Shown: positions 1 through 6,640 of the stretch, piece by piece | How the letters are laid out: every line of letters starts with the position of its first letter | How positions within the stretch are numbered: position 1 is the stretch's first letter | Assembly: GCA_005879205.1 (NCBI GenBank) | Contig: VBLD01000218.1 | Coordinates: 1-7,706 of the forward strand | Source of the DNA: Deltaproteobacteria bacterium | GTDB taxonomy: Bacteria; Desulfobacterota; Binatia; DP-6 | Reading direction: 5' to 3' | DNA: 7,706 bases | Position numbers and translations under genes: made by a program | The notes under the pieces: generated by a model | Seen by the model: the letters and a program-made list of their open reading frames with translations, nothing else | The model's database searches: none | What the model was told of the DNA's origin: nothing

Positions 1-1005
<1,005 letters not shown>

Positions 1006-1093
1006 CGGCGTTCATTGCCTTGGCGGGTCGCTTTCTGCTAGTCGGTGCCTTTTCCAGTTCTCCGAGAAGGGGGGGGTCGCCCACAGGTATCGT
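1006..1093 (+). promoter_or_regulatory. rho-rpsB intergenic leader with weak promoter candidate and small hairpin
   Basis: These 88 bases separate rho from rpsB and hold no gene. A promoter for the rpsB operon is expected here. The best candidate is TTGCCT (1015-1020), an 18-base spacer, and an extended -10 TGC-TAGTCG (1036-1044); the match is poor. A possible leader hairpin pairs CCTTTTC (1048-1054) with GAGAAGG (1064-1070), with one G-U pair and a nine-base loop, directly followed by the rest of a run of eight G (1069-1076). In E. coli the rpsB leader is the target of S2 autoregulation; whether this one is cannot be told from the sequence. AGG at 1085-1087 is the likely ribosome binding site of rpsB. 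No T-tailed terminator for rho is visible. Confidence 0.3.
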
Positions 1094-1891
1094 ATGACGG
1101 ATGTCACCATGAAGAACCTGCTCGAGGCAGGGGTACACTTCGGGCACCAGACGAGCCGCTGGAACCCGAAGATGAAGCCCTACATCTTCGGCGCCCGGAA
1201 CGGCATCTACATCATCGACCTCCAGCAAACCGTCAAGATGTTCCGCGACGCGTACAACTTCGTACGCGACCTCACGGCGCAGGGCGGTCAGATGCTCTTC
1301 GTCGGCACCAAGAAGCAGGCGCAGGACGCGATGCGCGAGGAAGCGGAACGCTGCGGCGCGTTCTACGTCAACACCCGCTGGCTCGGCGGTATGCTCACAA
1401 ACTTTCAAACCATCAAACAGTCGATCGACCGTCTCAAGAAGCTCGACGAGATGCTCGAGGATGCGCAGATCGCCCAGGCGCTCACCAAGAAGGAGCTGCA
1501 GTCGCTCAGGCGGGAGCGCGAGAAGCTGCTCTCGTCGCTCGGCGGCATCAAGGGGCTGCGCAAGCTTCCCGACGCGCTGTTCGTGATCGATCCCAAGAAG
1601 GAGGAGATCGCGGTCAAGGAGGCCAACAAGCTCGGCATCCCGGTGGTGGCGGTGGTGGACACCAACTGCGACCCGGACCTGATCGACTACAGGATTCCCG
1701 GCAACGACGACGCCATCCGGGCGATTCGGCTCTTCTGCGCGGCGATTGCCGAGGCGGTGATCGAAGGGCGGAATCTCTACGAGGAACGGCAGCGCGGCGC
1801 AGGCCAGGAGCCCGAGGTGGCGGGCAACGGCGGCGCGGTCGCGACGCGCGCCATGCGCGGCGGGGCGGAGGCCGAGGCCACGCAAGCATGA
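1094..1891 (+). CDS. rpsB: 30S ribosomal protein S2
   Basis: S2 is a protein of the small ribosomal subunit that binds late in assembly between head and body and helps hold S1. The product has 265 residues, a little longer than the E. coli protein of about 241. Both family signatures are present: LLEAGVHFGHQTSRWNPKM near residues 9-27, and the second, starting PDALFVIDPKKEEIAVKEA at 159 and ending at GIP (181-183). NTRWLGGMLTNFQTIKQS (93-110) is also typical. The central coiled-coil hairpin spans about 110-155. The extra length is a Gly/Ala/Glu-rich, probably disordered tail from about 235. The start at 1094 was chosen because AGG at 1085-1087 is well spaced; an in-frame ATG at 1109 is the only close alternative and would lose MTDVT. 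The stop overlaps the tsf start as ATGA, so translation of the two is probably coupled, the usual rpsB-tsf arrangement. Confidence 0.98.
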   Translation: MTDVTMKNLLEAGVHFGHQTSRWNPKMKPYIFGARNGIYIIDLQQTVKMFRDAYNFVRDLTAQGGQMLFVGTKKQAQDAMREEAERCGAFYVNTRWLGGMLTNFQTIKQSIDRLKKLDEMLEDAQIAQALTKKELQSLRREREKLLSSLGGIKGLRKLPDALFVIDPKKEEIAVKEANKLGIPVVAVVDTNCDPDLIDYRIPGNDDAIRAIRLFCAAIAEAVIEGRNLYEERQRGAGQEPEVAGNGGAVATRAMRGGAEAEATQA

Positions 1892-2532
1892 GTCTCGCCC
1901 TCGTCAGGGAGCTCCGGGAAAAGACGGGGGCCGGGCTGCAGGATTGCCAGAAGGCGCTCGGCGAGGCCGCCGGTGATCTCGACAGGGCGGTCCGTCTGCT
2001 GCGCGAGCGCGGGCTCGCCAAGGCCGCCAAGAAGGCCAGTCGCGCGGCCACCGACGGCGCCATCGGCGCCTACATCCACCCGGGCGGCAAGATCGGCGTG
2101 TTGATCGAGGTCAACTGCGAGACGGACTTCGTCGCCAAGACCGTCGAGTTCCAGCAGCTCGTGAAGGACCTCGGCATGCAGGTGGCCGCCGCCGCCCCGC
2201 GCTACGTGAGTCGAAGCGACGTCCCCGCGGAAGAGCTCGAGACGGAGCGCGAGATCTACCGCGTGCAGGCCCGGCAGTCCGGCAAGCCCGAGAAGGTCAT
2301 CGAACGCATCATCGAGGGACAGGTCGAGCGCTTCTACAAGGACGTCTGCCTCCTCGAGCAGCCCTTCATCAAGCAGAGTGATCGGACTGTCGAGGAGATC
2401 GTCAAGGAGGCGATCGTCCGGTTCGGGGTGAACGTCGCGGTGCGCCGCTTCGCTCGCTTCCAGCTCGGGGAGTCGCTCGAGCGGCGCTCGGACAACAAGG
2501 AGATCCCTGCTGGAGGCGCGCTCGGAGCCTGA
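1888..2532 (+). CDS. tsf: Translation elongation factor Ts (short form)
   Basis: EF-Ts is the nucleotide exchange factor that releases GDP from EF-Tu so that it can bind GTP and aminoacyl-tRNA again. The product has 214 residues. An N-terminal UBA-like domain (about 1-45) carries LREKTGAGLQDCQKAL and GDLDRAVRLLRERG. The core follows with CETDFVAK: Thr79-Asp80-Phe81-Val82 is the TDFV motif that inserts into EF-Tu. The C-terminal part has the usual KPEKVIERIIEGQVERFYKD and LLEQPFI. It is shorter than the E. coli protein (about 283) and closer to the compact EF-Ts of Thermus and many non-gamma lineages, so it is probably a natural short form rather than a truncation. The start ATG overlaps the rpsB stop (ATGA), which fixes it. 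An open frame continues far upstream through rpsB in this same frame, but that is a GC-driven shadow and not part of the gene. Confidence 0.97.
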   Translation: MSLALVRELREKTGAGLQDCQKALGEAAGDLDRAVRLLRERGLAKAAKKASRAATDGAIGAYIHPGGKIGVLIEVNCETDFVAKTVEFQQLVKDLGMQVAAAAPRYVSRSDVPAEELETEREIYRVQARQSGKPEKVIERIIEGQVERFYKDVCLLEQPFIKQSDRTVEEIVKEAIVRFGVNVAVRRFARFQLGESLERRSDNKEIPAGGALGA

Positions 2533-2548
2533 GCCCCCGGCCGCCGCC

Positions 2549-3274
2549 GTGGCCGCCGGTCCCACCTATCGCCGCGTCCTCCTCAAGATCAGCGGCGAGG
2601 CGCTGGCCGGTCCGGCCGGATACGGGATCGACCCCGAGGTGCTGGCCGCGTTCGGGGCCGAACTGAAGGACGTCCACGCGCTCGGCTGCGAGCTCGCCCT
2701 GGTGATCGGCGGCGGCAATATCTTCCGCGGCCTCGCGGGCAGCTCGCACATCGACCGCGCCACGGGCGACTACATGGGGATGCTGGCGACGGTCATCAAC
2801 GCGCTGGCGCTCCAGGACGCGCTCGAGAAGCTCGACGTGCCCACCCGGGTGCTCTCCGCCATCGAGATGCAGCAGGTGGCCGAGCCCTACATCCGGCGCC
2901 GGGCGACCCGCCACCTGGAGAAGGGCCGGGTGGTCATCTTCGCCGCCGGCACCGGGAATCCCTTCTTCACCACCGACACCGCAGCCAGCCTGCGCGCGAT
3001 GGAGATCGGCGCCCAGGTCATCTTCAAGGCCACGCGTGTGGACGGCGTGTACGACGCCGACCCCATGAAGCACCCCGGGGCGGTCCGCTTCGAGCAGCTC
3101 TCCTACATCGACGTCCTGAACCGCCAGCTGCAGGTGATGGACGCCACCGCCATCTCTCTTTGCATGGACAACGGTCTCCCGATCCTGGTCTTCAACATGA
3201 TGCGTCCCGGGAACATCAAGAAGGCGGTGATGGGCGCGCGCATCGGCACCCTCGTGCACGGGCGGCCGGCATGA
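2549..3274 (+). CDS. pyrH: Uridylate kinase (UMP kinase)
   Basis: PyrH phosphorylates UMP to UDP with ATP in the cytoplasm, the step that commits pyrimidines to UTP and CTP. It is a hexamer of the amino acid kinase fold, unlike eukaryotic UMP/CMP kinases. The 241 residues show the family motifs in order: KISGEAL (13-19), GGGNIFRG (54-61), DYMGMLATVINALALQ (74-89), GTGNPFFTTDTAA (134-146), KATRVDGVYDADP (160-172) and MDNGLPI (206-212). The start is GTG at 2549, the only start codon that gives the normal N-terminus. It lies 16 bases after the tsf stop without a clear Shine-Dalgarno sequence; the nearest GGAG (2524-2527) is some 21 bases away, so coupling to tsf translation is likely. The stop overlaps the frr start as ATGA. 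Confidence 0.97.
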   Translation: MAAGPTYRRVLLKISGEALAGPAGYGIDPEVLAAFGAELKDVHALGCELALVIGGGNIFRGLAGSSHIDRATGDYMGMLATVINALALQDALEKLDVPTRVLSAIEMQQVAEPYIRRRATRHLEKGRVVIFAAGTGNPFFTTDTAASLRAMEIGAQVIFKATRVDGVYDADPMKHPGAVRFEQLSYIDVLNRQLQVMDATAISLCMDNGLPILVFNMMRPGNIKKAVMGARIGTLVHGRPA

Positions 3275-3828
3275 CCGAGGACGTCCTCACCAGCGCCAAG
3301 CAGGACATGGAGAAGACGCTTGCGGCGCTGCGCCGCGAGCTGTCCCACGTGCGCACCGGGCGTGCTTCCACCTCGATCCTCGAAGGGATCACGGTCGACT
3401 ACTACGGCGCCAAGACGCCGCTCAACCAGCTCGCCACCCTCTCTGCCCCCGAGCCGACCCTCCTGGTCGTCACGCCGTTCGACAAGAGCGTCATCGGGGC
3501 GATCGAGAAGGCGATCAAGGCCTCGGATCTGGGCCTGAATCCCCTGAACGACGGCAAGCTCATCCGCATCCCGATCCCTCCCCTCACCGAGGAGCGCCGG
3601 CGGGACCTGGTCAAGCATGTGCGCAAACTGGCCGAAGACTATCGGGTGTCCATGCGCACGCACCGCCGGGACTCCCTCGAGATGCTGAAGGAGCTCGAGA
3701 AGGACAAGGAGATCACGGAGGACGACCGGCGGCACGGCTCCGAGAAGGTGGAGGCGCTCACCAAGCAGTACATCGAGCGCGTCGAGCAGGTCCTGAAGGT
3801 CAAAGAAGACGAGATCATGGCCGTCTGA
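3271..3828 (+). CDS. frr: Ribosome recycling factor
   Basis: RRF splits the post-termination 70S ribosome together with EF-G, freeing it from mRNA and deacylated tRNA. The product has 185 residues, the same length as E. coli RRF. Domain I, a three-helix bundle, is formed by the N-terminal 30 and C-terminal 80 residues; domain II is the small middle part. Visible motifs are HVRTGRAS (26-33), VDYYGAKTPLNQLA (42-55), a domain II with LLVVTPFDKS, NDGKLIRIPIPPLTEERR (93-110) and EKDKEITEDD (143-152). The segment usually written VRNxRRDA reads MRTHRRDS here (128-135): the two Arg remain, but Asn and Ala are changed. The ATG overlaps the pyrH stop, and the frr TGA is directly followed by the ATG of uppS. 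The length and the overlap make the start secure. Confidence 0.98.
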   Translation: MTEDVLTSAKQDMEKTLAALRRELSHVRTGRASTSILEGITVDYYGAKTPLNQLATLSAPEPTLLVVTPFDKSVIGAIEKAIKASDLGLNPLNDGKLIRIPIPPLTEERRRDLVKHVRKLAEDYRVSMRTHRRDSLEMLKELEKDKEITEDDRRHGSEKVEALTKQYIERVEQVLKVKEDEIMAV

Positions 3829-4590
3829 ATGGTGGAGCTCGATCCCTCTCGCATGCCGCGGCACGTGGCCGTCATCATGGACGGCAACGGCCGCTGGGCG
3901 CAGCAGCGCGGTCTCTCGCGCCTGCACGGCCACCGGGTGGGCAAGGACTCGGTCCGCGCGGTCGTCGAGACGGCCCGCCGGCTCGGAATCCCGTATCTCT
4001 CGCTCTACGCCTTCTCGAGCGAAAACTGGCGCCGCCCGCCGCGCGAGGTCGACGGCCTGATGTCGCTGCTCCACCGCTACCTCGAGACGGAGCTCGGGAA
4101 GATGATGCGGCATCAGATCCGCCTGCTCGCCGTCGGCAGCCTGCGCCGCCTGCCGCCGGCCGTGCGCGACGCGCTGCGCAGCACCATCGAAGCGACGCGC
4201 AACAATACCGGGATGACCGTGATCCTCGCCGTGAGCTACGGGGGACGCGAGGAGATCACGCGCGCCGCGCGTGCCATCGCCCGCAGCGTGCGGCGCGGCG
4301 AGCTGCGCCCCGAGCAGATCACGTCGGCAGTCGTCGGCCGCTACCTCGGCACCGCCGGCATTCCGGACCCGGACCTGCTCATCCGGACGAGCGGCGAGAT
4401 GCGCATCAGCAATTTCTTCCTCTGGCAGATCGCCTACACGGAGATCTGCGTCACCGACACGCTCTGGCCGGATTTCCGCGAGCGCGAGTTCCTCCAGGCG
4501 CTGGCTTTCTACCAGCAGCGGCAGCGACGCTTCGGCCGGACACCCGCTCAGGTGGAGCGGGACCAGCAGCGGCTGCGTGCAGTTAATTAA
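3829..4590 (+). CDS. uppS: Undecaprenyl diphosphate synthase (cis-prenyltransferase)
   Basis: UppS condenses farnesyl diphosphate with eight isopentenyl diphosphates in cis, giving the C55 lipid carrier for peptidoglycan and O-antigen subunits. The product has 253 residues, the normal size. Diagnostic motifs are MDGNGRWA (17-24, with the catalytic Asp18), a conserved His-Gly-His (33-35), AFSSENWRRP (61-70), SYGGREEI (136-143) and RTSGEMRISNFFLWQ (186-200), followed by the usual TDTLWPDF (209-216). The motif normally read as I-G-D-x-S/R-x-L is VGSLRRLP here (102-109), so the usual Asp is Ser. The start ATG at 3829 abuts the frr stop with no spacer and no room for its own strong ribosome site, which suggests termination-reinitiation from frr. 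ATG 3853 is a weaker alternative. The gene ends in an AT-rich TTAATTAA (4583-4590), out of character for this DNA, right where a structured repeat begins. Confidence 0.97.
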   Translation: MVELDPSRMPRHVAVIMDGNGRWAQQRGLSRLHGHRVGKDSVRAVVETARRLGIPYLSLYAFSSENWRRPPREVDGLMSLLHRYLETELGKMMRHQIRLLAVGSLRRLPPAVRDALRSTIEATRNNTGMTVILAVSYGGREEITRAARAIARSVRRGELRPEQITSAVVGRYLGTAGIPDPDLLIRTSGEMRISNFFLWQIAYTEICVTDTLWPDFREREFLQALAFYQQRQRRFGRTPAQVERDQQRLRAVN

Positions 4591-4593
4591 CCA

Positions 4594-4700
4594 CCGGGGC
4601 CCCGTGCGGTGCTCGCGCGCTGCGCTCCTCCGATGGCCCCGGACCCCGTCGCTCGGGCGCGGCGAAGCCGCGCCCGGCTCCCTTCGCACTCGAGCGGGGT
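4594..4700. repeat. Structured palindromic intergenic element between uppS and cdsA
   Basis: Almost the whole uppS-cdsA gap is self-complementary. First, CCGGGGCC (4594-4601) is matched by its exact complement GGCCCCGG (4635-4642). Second, CGGGCGCGGC (4654-4663) and GCCGCGCCCG (4667-4676) form a perfect 10-bp stem closed by a GAA triloop; its tip, GCGAAGC, is a heptamer known for an unusually stable hairpin. Third, ACCC (4643-4646) plus CGCTCG (4650-4655) can pair with CGAGCG (4691-4696) plus GGGT (4697-4700) around the second hairpin, sharing two bases with it. No coding frame is supported. There is no T tract, so it is not a classical intrinsic terminator. The shape suggests a REP-like dispersed repeat or an mRNA-stabilising structure; only a search of the full genome could decide. 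GGGGTGG (4696-4702) may serve as the cdsA ribosome binding site. Confidence 0.6.
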
Positions 4701-4709
4701 GGCTGGCCC

Positions 4710-5510
4710 GTGCTACGCACTAGGCTACTTACCGCGGCCGTCGCCATTCCGGCGCTGTGGCTGATCGTCTGGAAGTTGCCGGCGCCGTTGTTTGCGGGGT
4801 TCTTGCTGGCGGTCACGGCGAGCGGGCTGTTCGAGTACTTCGCGATGGCGCTGCCGGGGGAGCCGGCGGAGCGGGCGGCGGGCATCGTGTGGGGATTGGT
4901 GGTGGGGGCGGGGATCGTGTCGCGACGGCCGGAGCTCTGGGGGGCGGGACTCGGCCTCACCGTGATCGGTGGGCTCGTGTTTCCGCTCGTCCGAAACGAC
5001 GACCTCGCGGGCGCGGTGCACCGGCTCGGGCTGACGGTCCTGGGGGTGCTCTACGTCGGCTTCGTCACGCCGCACATCGTGCTGCTCCGGCACGGGGGAC
5101 CCGACGGCTGGCGCTGGGTGCTGTTCACCGTGTTCGTCGCCATGGGCTCCGACTCGGGAGGCTTCTTCACGGGGCGCGCCTATGGCCGGCGGAAACTCCT
5201 CCCCGCGGTCAGCCCGAGCAAGACCGTCGAGGGTGCGGCCGGTGCCGTCGCCGGCGCCATGCTGATCGCCATGCTCTGCCGTATGATCTTCTTCCGGAGG
5301 CTCGCGGTGGAGGAGGCGCTGGCGCTCGCTGGTGCCATCAGTCTGCTCGCCCAGCTGGGCGACCTCTGCGAGTCGGCGCTCAAGCGGGCGTTCGGGGCCA
5401 AGGATTCCGGCTGGATTATCCCCGGCCACGGTGGCATCCTGGACCGTCTGGACAGCCTGCTGTTTCCGATGGTCTTCGTCTACTACTACACCGCGTTTCC
5501 GCGCGGCTAG
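4710..5510 (+). CDS. cdsA: Phosphatidate cytidylyltransferase (CDP-diacylglycerol synthase)
   Basis: CdsA is an inner-membrane enzyme that joins CTP and phosphatidic acid to CDP-diacylglycerol, precursor of all bacterial phosphoglycerolipids and of phosphatidylserine. The product has 266 residues with about six to eight hydrophobic segments (for example 7-21, 26-44, 56-70, 78-94, 105-125, 176-195). The CDS signature is complete near the C-terminus: SALKRAFGAKDSG (222-234) followed by PGHGGILDRLDS (238-249). GSDSGGFFTGRAYGR (146-160) and SPSKTVEG (168-175) are the other conserved cytidylyltransferase elements. The start is GTG at 4710 with GGGGTGG (4696-4702) seven bases before it. The first 75 or so codons are odd for this locus: CTA, ACT, AGG, CTT, TTG and many G-ending codons, where the neighbours use mostly C-ending ones. 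dxr, the usual next gene, is missing; rseP follows after 19 bases. Confidence 0.95.
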   Translation: MLRTRLLTAAVAIPALWLIVWKLPAPLFAGFLLAVTASGLFEYFAMALPGEPAERAAGIVWGLVVGAGIVSRRPELWGAGLGLTVIGGLVFPLVRNDDLAGAVHRLGLTVLGVLYVGFVTPHIVLLRHGGPDGWRWVLFTVFVAMGSDSGGFFTGRAYGRRKLLPAVSPSKTVEGAAGAVAGAMLIAMLCRMIFFRRLAVEEALALAGAISLLAQLGDLCESALKRAFGAKDSGWIIPGHGGILDRLDSLLFPMVFVYYYTAFPRG

Positions 5511-5529
5511 TCCGAGAAAGGCCCATTTC

Positions 5530-6612
5530 ATGACCGGACCGCTGATCTCGTTGCTCGCTTTTGCCGTCGCGCTCGGGGTGCTCGTCTTCGTCCACGAGCT
5601 CGGCCACTTCACAGTGGCCAAGCGGCTCGGAATCCTCGTGCAGCGCTTCTCGATCGGCTTCGGCCCCGTGGTGCTGTCGCGCCGGCGGGGCGAGACCGAG
5701 TACGCCCTCTCGGCCATGCCGCTCGGCGGCTACGTCAAGATGCTCGGCGAGGAGGACGAGAACGACCCGGCGGTGATTGCCGCGCCCGAGCGTGCGTTCT
5801 CGACGCAGCCGGCCCGGCGGCGCGCCGCGATCGTCTTCGCCGGCCCGGCGATGAACTTCGTCTTCGCCTTCCTCATGTACGCGGTCCTCTTTGCCACGGT
5901 CGGCGCCGAGGTGCCGTCCCACGAGGCACGTATCGGCGGCGTCTCGGCGGGCATGCCGGCCGAGCGCGCCGGGCTCCAGGCCAACGACCGCATCGTCGCG
6001 GTCGACGACACGCCCATCTCGACGTGGGAGCAGCTCTCACAGGCGGTCCTCGGCTCGCAGGGCCATCGCCTCCGGCTGACCGTCGATCGCGACGGCTCGC
6101 AGTTCCCGCTCGAGGCCACGCCCGAGCTGACGGACAATCGAACGATCTTCGGCGAGGACGCCGGACGCGTCTACCGCATCGGCATCGAGGCATCGCGGGA
6201 CTGGATGCCGGTGAGCGCTCCGAAGGCCGTCGTCATGGCCGGCGAGCAGACCTGGTCGGCGTCGGTGGTCGTGGTGAAGGGCCTCGTGCTGATGGTCCAG
6301 GGGCGTGTCTCACCGCGCGAGCTGGGTGGCCCGATCGCGATCGCCCGGGCCGCCGGCCAGCAGGCCCGCGCAGGCGCACGCTATTTCCTGACCATGCTCG
6401 CCTTCCTCTCGATCAACCTCGGCGTGCTCAACCTGCTACCCATCCCGGCGCTCGACGGCGGCCACCTCGCGTTCTTCGCCATCGAGGGACTCCTGCGCCG
6501 TCCCCTGCGCCAGCGTCATCGCGAGCTCGCGCAGCAGGTGGGGCTGCTGCTGCTGATCACGCTGATGGTCTTCGTCTTCTACAACGACATTCACCGGCTC
6601 GTGCAGGGCTGA
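5530..6612 (+). CDS. rseP: RseP-family intramembrane site-2 zinc metalloprotease (M50)
   Basis: RseP cleaves anti-sigma factors and leftover signal peptides within the inner membrane; in E. coli it performs the second cut of RseA to release sigma-E. The 360 residues have the family layout. A first membrane helix (4-21) runs into the zinc site HELGH (22-26). Next come PLGGYVKM (64-71), a second helix (98-123) holding GPAMN (105-109), a single PDZ domain (about 128-215, with GMPAERAGLQANDRIVAV), a third helix (285-305), the third zinc ligand in ALDGG (LDG at 308-310) and a last helix (336-352). E. coli RseP has about 450 residues and two PDZ domains, so this is the shorter one-PDZ form found in many other phyla. 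The ATG at 5530 follows GAGAAAGG (5513-5520) at good spacing. No anti-sigma factor gene is nearby, so its substrate is unknown. Confidence 0.95.
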   Translation: MTGPLISLLAFAVALGVLVFVHELGHFTVAKRLGILVQRFSIGFGPVVLSRRRGETEYALSAMPLGGYVKMLGEEDENDPAVIAAPERAFSTQPARRRAAIVFAGPAMNFVFAFLMYAVLFATVGAEVPSHEARIGGVSAGMPAERAGLQANDRIVAVDDTPISTWEQLSQAVLGSQGHRLRLTVDRDGSQFPLEATPELTDNRTIFGEDAGRVYRIGIEASRDWMPVSAPKAVVMAGEQTWSASVVVVKGLVLMVQGRVSPRELGGPIAIARAAGQQARAGARYFLTMLAFLSINLGVLNLLPIPALDGGHLAFFAIEGLLRRPLRQRHRELAQQVGLLLLITLMVFVFYNDIHRLVQG

Positions 6613-6640
6613 TCCCACGGATGATCGCGCCGCCGGTTCG

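Noticed and set aside
1045..1887. Open frame running through all of rpsB in the +1 frame and into tsf, which could be read as an N-terminal extension of EF-Ts
   Set aside because: It is Arg/Gly/Ala-rich low-complexity translation typical of GC-rich shadow frames. rpsB is intact in the other frame, and EF-Ts begins normally at 1888.
4654..4680. The 10-bp GC hairpin as an intrinsic terminator of uppS
   Set aside because: The stem is strong, but the bases after it are GC-rich with no T tract, so classical termination is unlikely. It was kept as part of a structured repeat.
3103..4689. Long antisense open frame (528 codons) opposite the end of pyrH, frr and uppS
   Set aside because: Its composition (His/Arg/Asp/Leu runs) mirrors the codon bias of the sense genes, no domain is recognisable, and it spans three well-identified genes.
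4725..5717. Antisense frame over cdsA and the start of rseP
   Set aside because: It is highly charged Arg/Glu/His/Pro low-complexity sequence with no motif, lying opposite a complete cdsA signature.
5910..6200. Second PDZ domain in RseP
   Set aside because: Only one PDZ repeat (about residues 128-215) fits before the third membrane helix. The protein is the one-PDZ form and shows no sign of a deletion.
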